Assembly: GCA_016802295.1 (NCBI GenBank)
Contig: JAESIW010000031.1
Span: 282,365 to 306,696 of the forward strand
DNA length: 24,332 bases
Reading direction: 5' to 3'
Source: Brachionus rotundiformis
Lineage: Eukaryota > Rotifera > Eurotatoria > Ploima > Brachionidae
Positions 1 through 10,319 of the stretch are shown one piece after another. Numbering within the stretch: the stretch's first letter is position 1; each line of letters begins with the position of its first letter. The notes below the pieces were generated by a model. That model was not told the origin of the DNA. It saw nothing but the letters and a program-made list of their open reading frames with translations, and did no database searches. Position numbers and translations under genes: made by a program.

Positions 1-2
1 TA

Positions 3-566
3 TTAAGTATTAAGAGACTATTCTATCTATCAACTTGTGTAAAAATACAGTTTTTTAAGACGTTTATATTGCCTTATTTTGATTATTGCGCGAATCTTTT
101 ATGCTATTTCTTAAAAGAGGTTTTAATTAAACTGGTCAACAGTTATTATTTATCAATATTTAAATTGTTCAAATTTGAAGTAAATAATTTTAATGATATT
201 AACAACTTCTTAGAAAAATATGGCTTATATACATTTCAGGATACAATTCTCTATAGGATGTTATCTTTTGCTTATAAAACACTTTATTTTCATTATTCTC
301 CTGAAAATTTAAGGCAGAAATTAAAGAAGAATGACTCGAGAAATTTGAAATATAATTTAAGGAATAGTGAGAATCTGACAGAATCAACATCAAAATCAGT
401 AAATGGCGAAAAAACTTTTGGATTTTTTTACTCAAGACTTATAAATTGCTTTGTGATCAAGAAATTTTGTAAAAAAGATTTTGTAAAAAAACCCAATTAT
501 TTAACTCAAATATTTCAATGTTTTACTTTTTTGAAAATATTTTATAAAAAAATTATTAATTTTTAA
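3..566 (+). mobile_element. 3' end of a non-LTR retrotransposon (LINE) ORF2, C-terminal of the reverse transcriptase
   Basis: An open frame enters from the left edge of the window and runs without a stop to the TAA at 564-566, about 187 codons. It looks like the region just after the reverse-transcriptase palm in CR1/jockey-like LINEs. It has the pattern IKRLFYLS...KIQFFKTFILPYFDYC at about codons 4-30, then a KYGLYTFQ-like motif and a stretch giving SPENLRQKLKK and NLRNSE, which are typical of these C-termini. The catalytic part lies outside the window, so I cannot tell whether the element is complete. The absence of stops suggests a fairly young insertion. The family differs from the broken LINE near 17 kb. 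Assignment rests on remembered motif patterns; clade assignment is uncertain. Confidence 0.75.
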
Positions 567-748
567 TTTGAAAAATTTATATTATATGTTACAAAAGTTA
601 AGAAATTAATTATTTTATTTATCTAAATTTATTTATCAATTAGTTTATTTATTTAATCATCTACTTTTGAGTAAATTGTGCTCTTAAAATGCATAATTGG
701 AAAATTCTCTAACTTTTCATTTGGTCTCTAAATTACATTACCAAAAAG

Positions 749-925
749 TCTTTAATTTGGCAAAAAAGAGGAAAAAATGCGTCTAGCTCACAGAAATGGC
801 AGATCGTGGGTATTCTAAAAAGTGGAGATAAAAAGCAAAATGAAATAGCCAAGTTGTTAGGTGTATCGCCAAAATGTGTCACTTCAACTAAGAAACAACA
901 TGAAGAGACTGGTTCGGTCTTTTAG
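749..925 (+). pseudogene. Relic of a Tc1/mariner-type transposase, N-terminal helix-turn-helix
   Basis: One frame encodes a short lysine-rich start followed by KWQIVGILKSGDKKQNEIAK and LLGVSPKCV, and ends in HEETGSVF before a TAG at 923-925. This is the pattern of the first helix-turn-helix of Tc1-like transposases (IVxLxKxGxSxxEIAxxLGVSxxTV...ETGSV). The catalytic DDE domain is absent: after the stop only about 95 nt remain before the tRNA gene. No terminal inverted repeat was recognised. It is a truncated, dead fragment. A domesticated DNA-binding protein is possible, but the missing start and in-frame stop make that unlikely. Confidence 0.7.
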
Positions 926-1021
926 GTTAGCCGACTTTTAGGAATGAAAATTTGTCTAATGAATTGATTGATTTTTTTGGTTATTATTGAAAATAACATT
1001 TTTTTTCCAATGATTTTCAGT

Positions 1022-1094
1022 GGCGCCGTGGCTTAGTGGCTAAAGCGCCTGTCTAGTAAACAGGAGATCCCGGGTTCGATTCCCGGCGGTGCCT
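1022..1094 (+). tRNA. tRNA-Thr (anticodon AGT)
   Basis: A complete cloverleaf of 73 nt. The acceptor stem pairs GGCGCCG (1022-1028) with CGGTGCC (1087-1093), with T1094 as discriminator. The anticodon stem CCTGT/ACAGG encloses the loop CTAGTAA with anticodon AGT at 1055-1057. The T arm contains GGTTCGATTCC (B box) and the D arm TGGCTTAGTGG (A box), the internal RNA polymerase III promoter elements. A run of T follows at once (1094-1101) and serves as terminator. There is no intron. The gene lies tail-to-tail with tRNA-Lys, 45 nt away. Confidence 0.97.
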
Positions 1095-1139
1095 TTTTTT
1101 TCAATTCAAAATAAATAGAAAAATTTTATTCAAAAAAAT

Positions 1140-1212
1140 CGCCCAACGTGGGGCTCGAACCCACGACCCTGGGATTAAGAGTCCCATGCTCTACCGACTG
1201 AGCTAGCCGGGC
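1140..1212 (-). tRNA. tRNA-Lys (anticodon CTT)
   Basis: On the minus strand, a 73-nt cloverleaf starts GCCCGGCTAGCTCAGTCGG and ends in GTTGGGC plus discriminator G. The acceptor stem has two G-U pairs. The anticodon loop ACTCTTAAT carries CTT. The T loop reads GGTTCGAGCC. As I remember it, the sequence matches the vertebrate tRNA-Lys-CTT gene at essentially every position, which shows how conserved this tRNA is. A run of seven T on the minus strand (plus-strand A run at 1133-1138) follows immediately as a polymerase III terminator. There is no intron. Confidence 0.98.
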
Positions 1213-2816
1213 TGGTTATTAATCTCTTAAAAGAGCTGACTTTTGTTTACTAATCTAATTCTTTAAGTTTATTTATTCAATTAATGTTAATCTGATCAAA
1301 AAATTTTAAATATTTATTCTATCTAATTTATTTTAAATCTAAAATAAACCATAGCTTTTTTTATTAAATGATTAAGAAAGCCTAAAACCGGATGCTTTTT
1401 ATGATGGAAAAAACAAATTTCTCCTATCGTTTTATTATAAAATTTATTGATCAGTTTTAATAATATTTATTAAACTTGATTATGTGTTACCAAAGTGATA
1501 ACATAATAAAAAAGCTAAAAATTGATAATTGTCTCAAGCTTAGATTGTCTGCTAAACGCATATTTTGAAACAAATTTTTCTTAAATAATTTAATTTTATA
1601 TCAAAACGATAAAAAAAAATTTTTAAGATAGATAATAAATTTAGTTCTTGTTTCATAATCATCTTACTCATTCATAGCTTAAATTAATTAAGCTCTCAAA
1701 TATGCGTTTAGCTGAATTTTAGTATTTAAATTCCAATTAATTCTTCTACTGATGAAGCTATTTATTCTAATCAAATTAACAGAATGAACAAACGTGAGCT
1801 TTTTTAAAACATATTTTTAAATTGATTTTTTATTACCATTGGTTAAGTAAATAATAGCTATAAGCATTAATTATAAACTATTTCTTTAGCTAATGAGAAC
1901 AACAAAATAACTAAAGCTCACCTATACAAAATTCAATACAACTTTTTTTAAAAAACTAGTTATAATTATATACATATATATATAAATATATATAGATATG
2001 TTTATTATGATTTTTATTTTCTAATATACTTGGCCACTAAGGAAATTAATTTTTAAAAGGTCCCGATTTGTTTTCGGAGATAATAGATGGCAAATTAATG
2101 CATGCCACAAGTCAAGAGTACTTAAGCATTTTTTAGAAATAATTAATTTGTATAAATTTTGACTAGGTCATCATTTTGCCCAAAGGTAAGATATTATTTT
2201 TTCAAATTATAATAAATTATATTAAATCCCGATAGAAATAGTGGGTCTTATTTTGCATAAATCATACATAGACTAAGATATTTGAGCAGTTGGCTAAATT
2301 CGATTTAGCTCTATATTGATTTATTTAAAATGTCAAGCCATTGAGCCTGATGCATTTGCTTGCACTCAAATTATCAAAGGTATAGATTAGATTTGTTTTT
2401 ATTTTAAAAATCCTGTACATAAAGATAGATAAAATAAATTCCAACAAGGAAAACTAATCGGTTTAAGATACTATTGCTTGGCTTATGACGCACTTTAATA
2501 AAACTCAAAGCAATAAGTTTATTTAAAAATTGATTTTTTTTCCAACATAATGTAAGCATGCCAATTACATTAAAATATTTTATCTATTAGTTATATTACT
2601 AATAGACAAGCAGCATATTTAGAAATTCTATTTAAAAAATTAGACTTTTGTTGAGCATTTGTTATTTTATATATGATATTTATGTTTCATTTGAACAGAT
2701 AAATTATATAGATAATTCAGTTTAATTTATTCATGCTGAGCTAATTAAATTTAATTGTAAAAAATAAAAAATTTAAATTTAATTTTAAATTTAGATTAAA
2801 TTAGACGAGATATGAC
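1213..2816. other. AT-rich intergenic region, no gene recognised
   Basis: About 1.6 kb of very AT-rich DNA with frequent stops in all frames. The only structure seen is an alternating AT run (TATATATATAAATATATATAG type) around 1970-2000. I found no further tRNA, coding exon or transposon domain. Promoter elements of the PP2C-like gene may lie at the right end, but none is recognisable. Confidence 0.6.
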
Positions 2817-5058
2817 ATGTCCATCAATGATGCTACAAACGTTGCCTCTGCGGCTGCTCTTGCGTCCGCTTCATCAATCAAAAAAGTCACCAAGACTCTT
2901 TCGAATAACATTTTTATCAAAAAATTAAAGTAAATTTAGTTTCATATATTTTTATGACGTTTATTTTGCATCATTAATATTTTATTAATTTAGTTTAATT
3001 TTAATACAATCACAATTTTCAGAAATTAAATAAAACTTGTTTTACCATGTTTCATAAATTTTCAATTAAGTTTATTTGGTTAATTAATTTAATGGAGTTT
3101 TTTTTCTTTAAATAAAATTATTGATTTAAGATAAATTTAATAAATATTTAGACTATAGGCCAATTAATCGAAAAAGTTACTAATTTACCATGAAATTCTG
3201 GCTCTTTGAAATTCTTAGCTTATTCTTTTATTATAGATTTCTTATTATTAGAAATTTGACTATTTTATCTTTTATACAATTAATTGATATTAATTCTTGA
3301 TTTACAATTGAGGCTTTTTAATAAAAAAATTTTTATCAAGATTCAATTATTAGCAATAATCTTGATATTATTTATCGAAAATATTAAATGTAAATCAATA
3401 AATACTCTTTAATATATTATTTTTTGTTATTGATTTTAAATTTGTTTTTTAGAAGAATATTTTTTGAACTATATTTATTTATTTATTTATTTAATTAAAG
3501 TTTAAGTCCCATGGACAAATTGAAGTAAAGATTAATAGAAACTTTCTATAATCCATATTACAATTAAGTAAAAAATATTGATTATAATTAACTCAATGAG
3601 TTCTTTTAAATATTTGGTTTCTTGTAAAAATTAAAGCTAAAATTTAGATAAAATTTTTATCAAAAATAAATTTACAGTAATAAATTTATTAAATATATTA
3701 GCTAATTTTATCATAATTTTGAGTTTTAAAATTTAATTATTAAAAATTGTTTAATTAATTGTTGAAATTTTAGTCAACTCCGGCGCAAAACCTACAAATG
3801 TTATTTTGCCAAATCATACGACCAATTAGCAAACGATGAAATAAGCGATTTGGACCAACAATTGGTATCTTACAATTCCGGACCTGATGAAGGTATATGC
3901 AACATAAAACTAGTCCCACAGCGTAAACCAAATAGTCACGTGACATCTAATGAAAGTCAAGAAAACCCAGTGCCTGAGGATCAGAAAAAATTGTCTTTCG
4001 AATGCTGGGATTCTTTCCATAAACTTGGCATAACAAAGTTCAATTCTTATCATCACAAGTCTTATGGCATAGCCTGCTCTCTCTACGAGAATAATTTATC
4101 TAATAACACTACTGTCGGGGATCCTATTGCGGATGTATATGCCATTATGACTCGCAAAAATAGCTCTATACTAATTCTTGCCGATGGAGTTAATTGGGGA
4201 CCTAGGAGCCGCTTGGCAGCAAGATGTGCTGTTCGCGCATCAATGAACCATTTGAACAAGTTTCTCTTTTCGAAAAAAAACCTCACCACTCATGACATAT
4301 TCAAAGTAATGTGCCGATCATTTGACTCAGCTCAGGAGTTTATTCTTCAACGCAAAGGCTCAATGACCACTCTATGCTGTTGTGTGGTAGTGAAACTAAA
4401 GGACACATCTCAGAATTCTTTATGGGCAGTTTGTACACTGAGCATTGGTGATTCGACTGCATATGTTTTTAATAAGCAACGAGGTGTTTTTGAACTGACT
4501 TTAGGAGCTAGAAATTTGGACAATGATAGGGATATGAGGAATGTTGGAGGCGCTCTTGGTGGTGTATACGGAAACAAGCCAGATGTTTCTAATTTGGCTT
4601 ATTCATTAATGTATATAAAAGAGAATGACATCGTGTTTCTGATGTCAGATGGCATTTCGGACAATTTGGATCCGATTGTGTCCCAGACAGCCAGAAAGCA
4701 AAGTGATAAAAATTCTGTATTGGAAAATGGACAAAACAATTTGACCAATTTGCCTGAAATGAGTCCATATGAGAGATATAGTTGTAGTCTGGCACATATG
4801 AACGAAATTCTACTTAGAAATACGACACCAAATGAGAACTTGTCTGCCCAAGAGACATGTGCTATTTTGATTGATCATGTTGTTAAATTGACCTCAGAAA
4901 AAAGACAACTATTGGAAAAAGGCCTTTTGGAAGCATCACAAATTGAAGATAATGAGAAAAAGACAAAATTTCAAGCTGATTTAAGACAAAAATCATTGAA
5001 GTTAAGGGGCAAACTTGACCATGCTTCCATTGTTGCTTACGAGGCCTCTATTTTTTAA
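2817..5058 (+). CDS. PP2C-family (PPM) phosphatase-like protein, two exons
   Basis: Exons at 2817-2929 and 3774-5058 join in frame across an 844-nt GT-AG intron, giving about 465 residues. The first 64 residues are alanine/lysine-rich. The PP2C domain has ILADGVNWG (D about 175) for the first metal-binding aspartate, a GSMTTLCC strand, SIGDS (about 262-266), GGALGG, LMSDGISDN (D about 330) and a terminal DHAS in place of the usual DN. This pattern resembles the metazoan PP2C-like group that includes Drosophila CG9801. Family members dephosphorylate Ser/Thr using two metal ions. The main aspartates are kept, but I cannot say it is active. The start is the first ATG of exon 1, and no upstream stop-free exon was seen. 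An AATAAA lies about 50 nt after the stop (5108-5113). Exon 1 is the less certain part. Confidence 0.82.
2930..3773 (+). other. Long intron of the PP2C-like gene, with an (ATTT)n tract and a repeat-family relic
   Basis: GT at 2930 and a TTTTAG acceptor ending at 3773 bound 844 nt, among the longest introns in the window. It contains an ATTT microsatellite at about 3470-3493. Directly after it, 3499-3615 is a decayed relative of the repeat at 16616-16740. The two share an AAGTTTAAGTCC..A.(A/G)GACAAA.TGAAGTA block and, about 100 nt on, an AACTCA(A/G)TGAG(C/T)T block. No coding sequence is seen. Confidence 0.6.
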
Positions 5059-5447
5059 TTGTTCTATCATATATCTTTTTTAAAGTGTAAAAAATTAATA
5101 TCATTTTAATAAAATTTTAAAACAAAAGTTTTTAATTTATTCTAGCGATTTTCAAAATCTGGTATTAGACTTTTAATTTGCTCACCATTTTAATTCATCA
5201 AATTTAATATCTTTTCCTACATTATTATTAAAAAAATTTTATTTTTTATTATCAATTTTTTTTAAAATAATATAAAACTTAAACATATCAAAATAACTAG
5301 CTTATTTTTAAATCTAATTAATTTTCTCTTAAAAAAAATTCTCAATTAAAATATGAAAAAATTTAATCGCTACAAAATCAAATTAAGTCTTATTGAATTA
5401 AATAATTTTTCAAATCAAAAATTTTCCAATTTAAAATTTTGACCAAT
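5059..5447. other. AT-rich spacer between two plus-strand genes
   Basis: 389 nt with no coding content. The left end holds the polyadenylation-type AATAAA (5108-5113) of the PP2C-like gene. The right end is presumably the promoter of the annexin-like gene, but no defined element can be named. Confidence 0.55.
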
Positions 5448-7741
5448 ATGACAAAAAATTTAAAGCTAATTCTACTACTTATTTTGTTTCAATTGACTTT
5501 ATCTAAAAAAGTAAATTAAAAATATTAATTTAGACAAAAAAGAATAATTTTCTTAAAGTCAAAAATCTATTCTGGCCAGATCGATGAATTCGAGCCTTCT
5601 GCAGCCGAATTTTACATCAATGATGAAGATGATGATGACTCATGCCTAATAAGCAAAGAAGATAATCCACAATTATTTAATTGCATTTCGACCAATGTTG
5701 ATATTGATCAGCTTAATTATTTCAACCCGGAACTAGAAGCCAGAATATTAGAATTCGCTGTTCAGACTAGTCGAAGAATGCTGGTTATTTATACACTTAT
5801 CAGCAAAAGTGCTGCACAGCGCCAGAAATTAATTGATCTTGTTGAGGCAAAAAATGGCAAAGTGTGGTTAAAAAATTTAAAAAATGTTGGCAGCATGGTT
5901 TGGAAAAATTCGGCAAAAATTATCAATGCTTTGATAACTCCCATGTCCGAATTCAACGCCAAAATGCTTAATAAAAGATTTGATTTTATGACTAACAGTG
6001 TTGCCAAGCTCTATAAGCTAATACCAGAAGCCTTCCAAGTAATACTTTAGATAATTTTAATTAATAATTTTAAATACATTTATCTAAGGCAATATTCAAA
6101 AATAAAAAAAATATCTTTAATTCCTATATGCTGACCGAAATATTGCTCGAATCAAGCTATGTAAATAGAAAAAAATTAAAAAATTCCTATTTTTTAAGTA
6201 ATTTATTTTAAAAAATACTTTTTTAATTGATTAATATTATCTTTAAAAGAATACAAGGTAAATTTAGAAGAAGAAATAATGTCTAAATTGAACAAATACA
6301 GTTCCAAGTTCCATATAATGCTATTGAATGTATTTATTTAACTCTAGTTTTTGGTTGTAAAATTTTTTTTAGGAAAGTAGGCAACTTCCTGATTCAGACT
6401 ACAAAATCGACCAACTCTCTACTCAATTAAGACTAGTATTTTTTCTATTTGGTTAAATGTGTGCCAAAATTTTTAATTAAGGATATGTATAAGCACTTGA
6501 CGATTCATGAATCGAGAAAAGATTTTAAAATCAAGTACCTAATGGACATTGTTGGCAAAAATGCTCCTTTGGTACTGACTCAGGCATTTGAAAAATTTAA
6601 ACAAGTCTATGGATACTCTATTTTGGATCGTGTCAAAAAAAATTGTCTCAAGATGTCATTTATTGATCTAGCCAGTATTATTTTTCATACTCTAAGGTTG
6701 TAATTTATCAATTATTTTTTTTATTAGTTAAGTTTTTGCATGATCCTTATGCTTACTATGCTGCCAATGTCAAAGCTTTACTTGACCAAGTAAAATTTTA
6801 ATTTTTCTATTCAAAGAGTGTTATTTCTTTTTTGACTTATTGAAATTCAATTAAAAATATTAAATTTTGAAAATTATTAATTGAATTTTTTATTGCTTGG
6901 TTAAAATAATTAGCTTCCAAAAAGTAAAATAATTATTTTGTAATTTAAGATCGCTCGAATTTTTTTAGAATAGCATCTTATCTGGAGTTTAAGGTTTGGA
7001 TCAAATTTATCTAATAAAATCTTTTACAAATTATAATAAAAGAACTAATAAAGAACATTTTTGTGTTAAATAAATAAGTTTTTATCTTTTCAAATGGTTT
7101 AAAAAGTACGTGTTTTTTTGCCATAAGTTTCAGCTTATAATTATTTAGTTTGAGCTTTGTGTGGGCCAGAAAAATAAACTGTTTAGAAAAACTCTAAAAT
7201 GATTTATAATTAAAAATAGAAAAAAAAAATTAAATTTAAATATTTAACATTTTAATCTTAAACAAATAATCAACATTTTAACAAAATAAAAAAAATTATT
7301 CCTAAAACTTTGTTGATTTATAATGATTTAAATTTTAACCAAGCTCAAATTTGATTAAATTTTAAGTACCTTGAATTTTTAAATGTAGCTATGGTAACAC
7401 AAAAAAACTAATTTATATTTTAAGAAAGACTTTGGCTACTATCTATCTCGACTGTTCTTTGCTTATCCAAAACAAAAGCTACATGAAATTTCCAAGTCTT
7501 TTGAGAAAATTTATAAAGTGCCCTTAAAAGACTACATTAAATCAAGGCTTGATGACTTGGTAAGTTAAATGCAAAACTTTAAGGCAATGATTAATTTACT
7601 TATGTCCCAAAGAATCCGAGCACATTTGGCAAAATGGCCGGACGCTACGATGAGTATGCGTCTTATTTGCGAGCTCTTCTGGCCTCGATTGGCGATGTGG
7701 ACTGGTGTGACGGCTCTTGCCGAGTGACCCAAGTTAATTAA
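5448..7741 (+). CDS. Divergent annexin-like protein with an N-terminal signal peptide, nine exons
   Basis: Exons 5448-5510, 5559-6038, 6089-6160, 6258-6329, 6373-6435, 6482-6674, 6728-6789, 7425-7559 and 7613-7741 keep frame and give about 422 residues. Residues 1-20 (MTKNLKLILLLILFQLTLSK) look like a signal peptide. An acidic stretch with DEDDDD follows. Four stretches then fit annexin repeats: about 95-165 (SAAQRQKLIDLVEAKNGK ... ITPMSEFNAKML), a shortened second, a third with FEKFKQVYGYSILDRVKK and DPYAYYAANVKALL, and a fourth with LHEISKSFEKIYKVPLKDYI. Annexins bind phospholipid through calcium loops of the GxGT type; none is visible, so calcium binding is doubtful. The annexin call is inferred from helix patterning, and a helical secreted protein of another family remains possible. 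Exons 3 and 4 are the weakest. Stop codon is 203 nt from the convergent Nudix gene's stop. Confidence 0.72.
6790..7424 (+). other. Long intron of the annexin-like gene
   Basis: 635 nt between the GT at 6790 and the TTTTAAG acceptor ending at 7424, while the gene's other introns are 43-97 nt. It is AT-rich with no coding exon I could fit in frame. The annexin repeats on both sides join without a gap if it is removed. Confidence 0.55.
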
Positions 7742-7944
7742 TAAGAAATTCTAAAATTTTGTTAATTTTTATTATTACATTTTATTTTTTTACAATAATA
7801 ATAAAAAAAATCTATTATTTTTATTAATGTTAAGTTTTTATCTAAAAGATAAGAAAACTTTTTGTTTTATTATCTTTAACATAGCGTATCGATTTTATCG
7901 AAAATAAAAAATTAAAAAAAAATAATTTAAAAAAATGTATATAA

Positions 7945-8666
7945 TTAATTTTTTACAAAATTTTTAATTGACGGAGTAGATACAGGAGAAGAGTTGAATG
8001 ATGAAGAATTACTAGATGAATTTGACGGCGAGTAAGAAGATTCTGATGGGTTTTTCTGGATTGGAAGAGCTAGAGAAGACAGAGAAGCTAAATTTAGATA
8101 AGACTGTTCTGTGACACCTTTAAGCAAGTTAAGGTACGAAACTTGGACAGGCTTGTGCTGTTCGAGCTCGTATATGGCTTCATTAAGGCTGAACCACTTT
8201 CGTAGACGGCCATATTTGGTATTTTCTTCCCATTCATCAAGTTCTTTGTCAACTATCAGCAGATAAACTGTGGTCCTATGTTTTCTCTCTTGATTCTAAA
8301 TTGCTAATTGGTAATTTGTACTTAATTTCTTCAAGGTTAAGCTTACCTCAAAGACTCCCAGAAAGCGGTCTAGTCTGCCAATAACACCGGCCTCTTCGAA
8401 AACCTCGCGTTCAGCTGCATCTTCCGGGTTTTCATTGTTTTCTATACCACCGCCAGGAATAACCCATCTATTTTTGTTCCTACTGCTTGATATTAATAAG
8501 ACCTTAATAGAAATTTTAAATAGATCAAAATTCTAATTAAATCCTATCTATATTTAGATAATTGTACCTCGTTTTCGTTTTCGTTGCGTACACAAACACA
8601 TGAGGCTCTTTTCTTAAAGCCGTCAGTATCTAATAAACGCCCACTCTTTGGTTTTTCGGTTACCAT
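7945..8666 (-). CDS. NUDT3: Diphosphoinositol polyphosphate phosphohydrolase (DIPP/NUDT3-type Nudix), three exons
   Basis: Minus-strand exons 8666-8568, 8502-8347 and 8295-7945 join in phase 0 across introns of 65 and 51 nt, giving 201 residues. The N-terminus has DTDGFKKRASCVCVRNENE, the family's DGDGYKKRA.C signature. The Nudix box GGIENNENPEDAAEREVFEE followed by AGV (about residues 55-77) matches GX5EX7REUXEEXGU completely, so the metal-binding glutamates are present. NQERKHRTTVYLL and RKWFSLNEAI also match DIPP proteins. These enzymes remove the beta-phosphate from inositol pyrophosphates (InsP7, InsP8) and cleave diadenosine polyphosphates in the cytoplasm. The start is the ATG before VTEKPKSG; a longer open frame upstream is hydrophobic and lies where the family has no sequence. 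The last 60 residues are serine-rich and low-complexity. TTTATT (reverse-strand AATAAA) lies at 7866-7871. Confidence 0.95.
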
Positions 8667-9047
8667 TTTTTTTTGTACAGATAATAAAATATAGATAAGA
8701 TAATTTATAAGAATACAACTAAACAATTTTCTCAAATTTAAAATTTAAAGTTTAATTTTATATATGAAAAAGATTTTTTTTATTATCTTGGCTCTCATTG
8801 TTATAATTTATTTTTTTTTTAATTTTGTTTTCTAAATTTATAAAGTCAATAGAAAATAAAAATTCTGTTTTAAATTAAGATAAATTTTTTTTTGTTTTTA
8901 AATTTAAAAAATTTAATTTAAAGAGTATTTTATTACTCTTTACTAAAATTAAAAATTTGGATTTTTTTCTTATTCAAATCACTTAATTACCTGAAAAATC
9001 CGAGTTTATATTTACTTAAAAAAAATAAACACATATGAAAAAAGGAG
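8667..9047. other. AT-rich spacer between NIPP1 3' end and Nudix 5' end
   Basis: 381 nt of AT-rich DNA with long A and T runs. It must hold the NIPP1 3' untranslated region and the promoter of the Nudix gene, but no element stands out. Confidence 0.5.
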
Positions 9048-10319
9048 CTAGATAATGAGCCGTTTGGTGTGAGTTGGAGAGCCTTGCGTAGCAGCTGGAA
9101 CATTGGTGGCAGGGTGGCGGCCTGGCCAAGGCTCTTTGGCGTAGCGCTTTTTGTGGTCATCGTGCTCTGCTTCGCCATGCAGGGCTTCATGTTGGCTTTG
9201 TTGGTGCAAAAAGGCTGACTCGCTGCTTCCTGCCGAATCTACATCTGGCGCGCTATTCAAACACTTGAAGCCCATTGTGTTGTATCCTTCATGATCTTCG
9301 TAGAGAGCAAGCTCCCTCTCGATCTTGGATTCGTAGCTTGTGCGCATTTTTTTCTCAGCTACAGAGCTCTCGGCCTTCTGGACAGGTCTTTTGCTTCTCG
9401 GTATGACCACTGTTGTTTGAACCAGGTTGCGGAACCGGCCTATGGTCGGATCTATGTCCTCCGGGTTGATTATGTCCTCTTCTTCGTTGAACATAACACT
9501 CTTTTTCTTTTTTTTCACCGGGCCTATGCCAGGGACAGATGGCAGACTTGTGCTTGTGCTAGATATATCTGCCAACTGGGCTATTCTTTTGTTATGTGCT
9601 GTGTTAAATTCAGTCAAATTCTGTGCAAAAATTAGAATTTTTTCGGGCTAATAATTGGTAAAAAAGTTACATCCAACTCAAGTTCTGACTCAGGTAGGGT
9701 CAAAGTTTGCGTGAATGAGTCGTCATTGTCGTCGTTGTCGGACGTGGCCGAGTTGTTCAATATGGATGTGTGATTTTTGGTGTTCTGTGGCTTTTCGCGT
9801 ATGATGTAGGATCTGGTCGAAGCACCGAATTTAAGCTCGCTGTCTATAAAAACCTGTTGTGGTTTATTGGCCTCCAGACGCAGCGAACCAATGTAGGTTC
9901 CATGCGCTTTTAAATACAAAAAATACATTTTTCTTTAAATAAAATTTGTCTATTATTTAATTATTTATTTACTGCTGTTGAGGTCGACCAGGAAGGACCG
10001 ATTCAAGTCCTTGTGCCAGACCAAAGCTGCATGAACTCTGGAACACGAAGCATGGTCTATGACAAAATCACAGCTATCCTCATTACGGCCAAAAAAATAG
10101 CAATTTTTTTCATCAATCATCAACTTTTGTATCATCTTGCCCTCTTTCATAACATCCAAATGCAGACCAGCCGGTGGTTTGCCAGCCCTTAAGCACAATT
10201 TAAGCCTATATTTCTTTTCAAGATGCAACAAGTTACCATTTTGGTATTGGAAATCCATTTTTAACCTCAGGTGCCGGCTTGGTGGCCGCGCTAGCCGAGT
10301 TTTGCTGCTTTGAACTCAT
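9048..10319 (-). CDS. PPP1R8: NIPP1, nuclear inhibitor of protein phosphatase 1 (PPP1R8), four exons
   Basis: Minus-strand exons 10319-10237, 10187-9973, 9906-9671 and 9620-9048 give about 368 residues; human NIPP1 has 351. The splice choices restore PKWAGKPPAGLHLDV, DLNSTHGTYIGSLRLE and ELDNLTEFNTAHNKRI, all diagnostic of NIPP1. The FHA domain (about 30-135) keeps FGRN, SCSRVHAALVWH and FGASTRSY and in the family binds phosphothreonine splicing factors. The PP1-docking motif appears as KSVMF in place of RVTF, followed by the conserved INPEDIDPTIGRFRN. The C-terminus has KKRYAKEPWPGRHP, the conserved second PP1/RNA-binding element. The protein acts in the nucleus, directing PP1 in splicing and chromatin. 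Introns are 49, 66 and 50 nt. The ORFs on the other strand are shadows. Confidence 0.96.

Noticed and set aside
199..435. 78-codon minus-strand frame under the LINE fragment
   Set aside because: It is a shadow of the LINE frame, which matches known C-terminal motifs in the other orientation.
1960..2000. Alternating AT run as a possible promoter or origin
   Set aside because: Simple AT repeats are expected by chance in such AT-rich DNA and no other element accompanies it.
8667..8735. N-terminal hydrophobic extension of the Nudix protein (possible membrane anchor)
   Set aside because: DIPP proteins start just before the region matching VTEKPKSG, and the upstream part is AT-rich and looks like an untranslated leader; the ATG at 8666 fits the family.
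9291..9651. Plus-strand open frames of 114 and 74 codons opposite NIPP1 exon 4
   Set aside because: They are antisense shadows of a strongly conserved coding exon and show no domain of their own.
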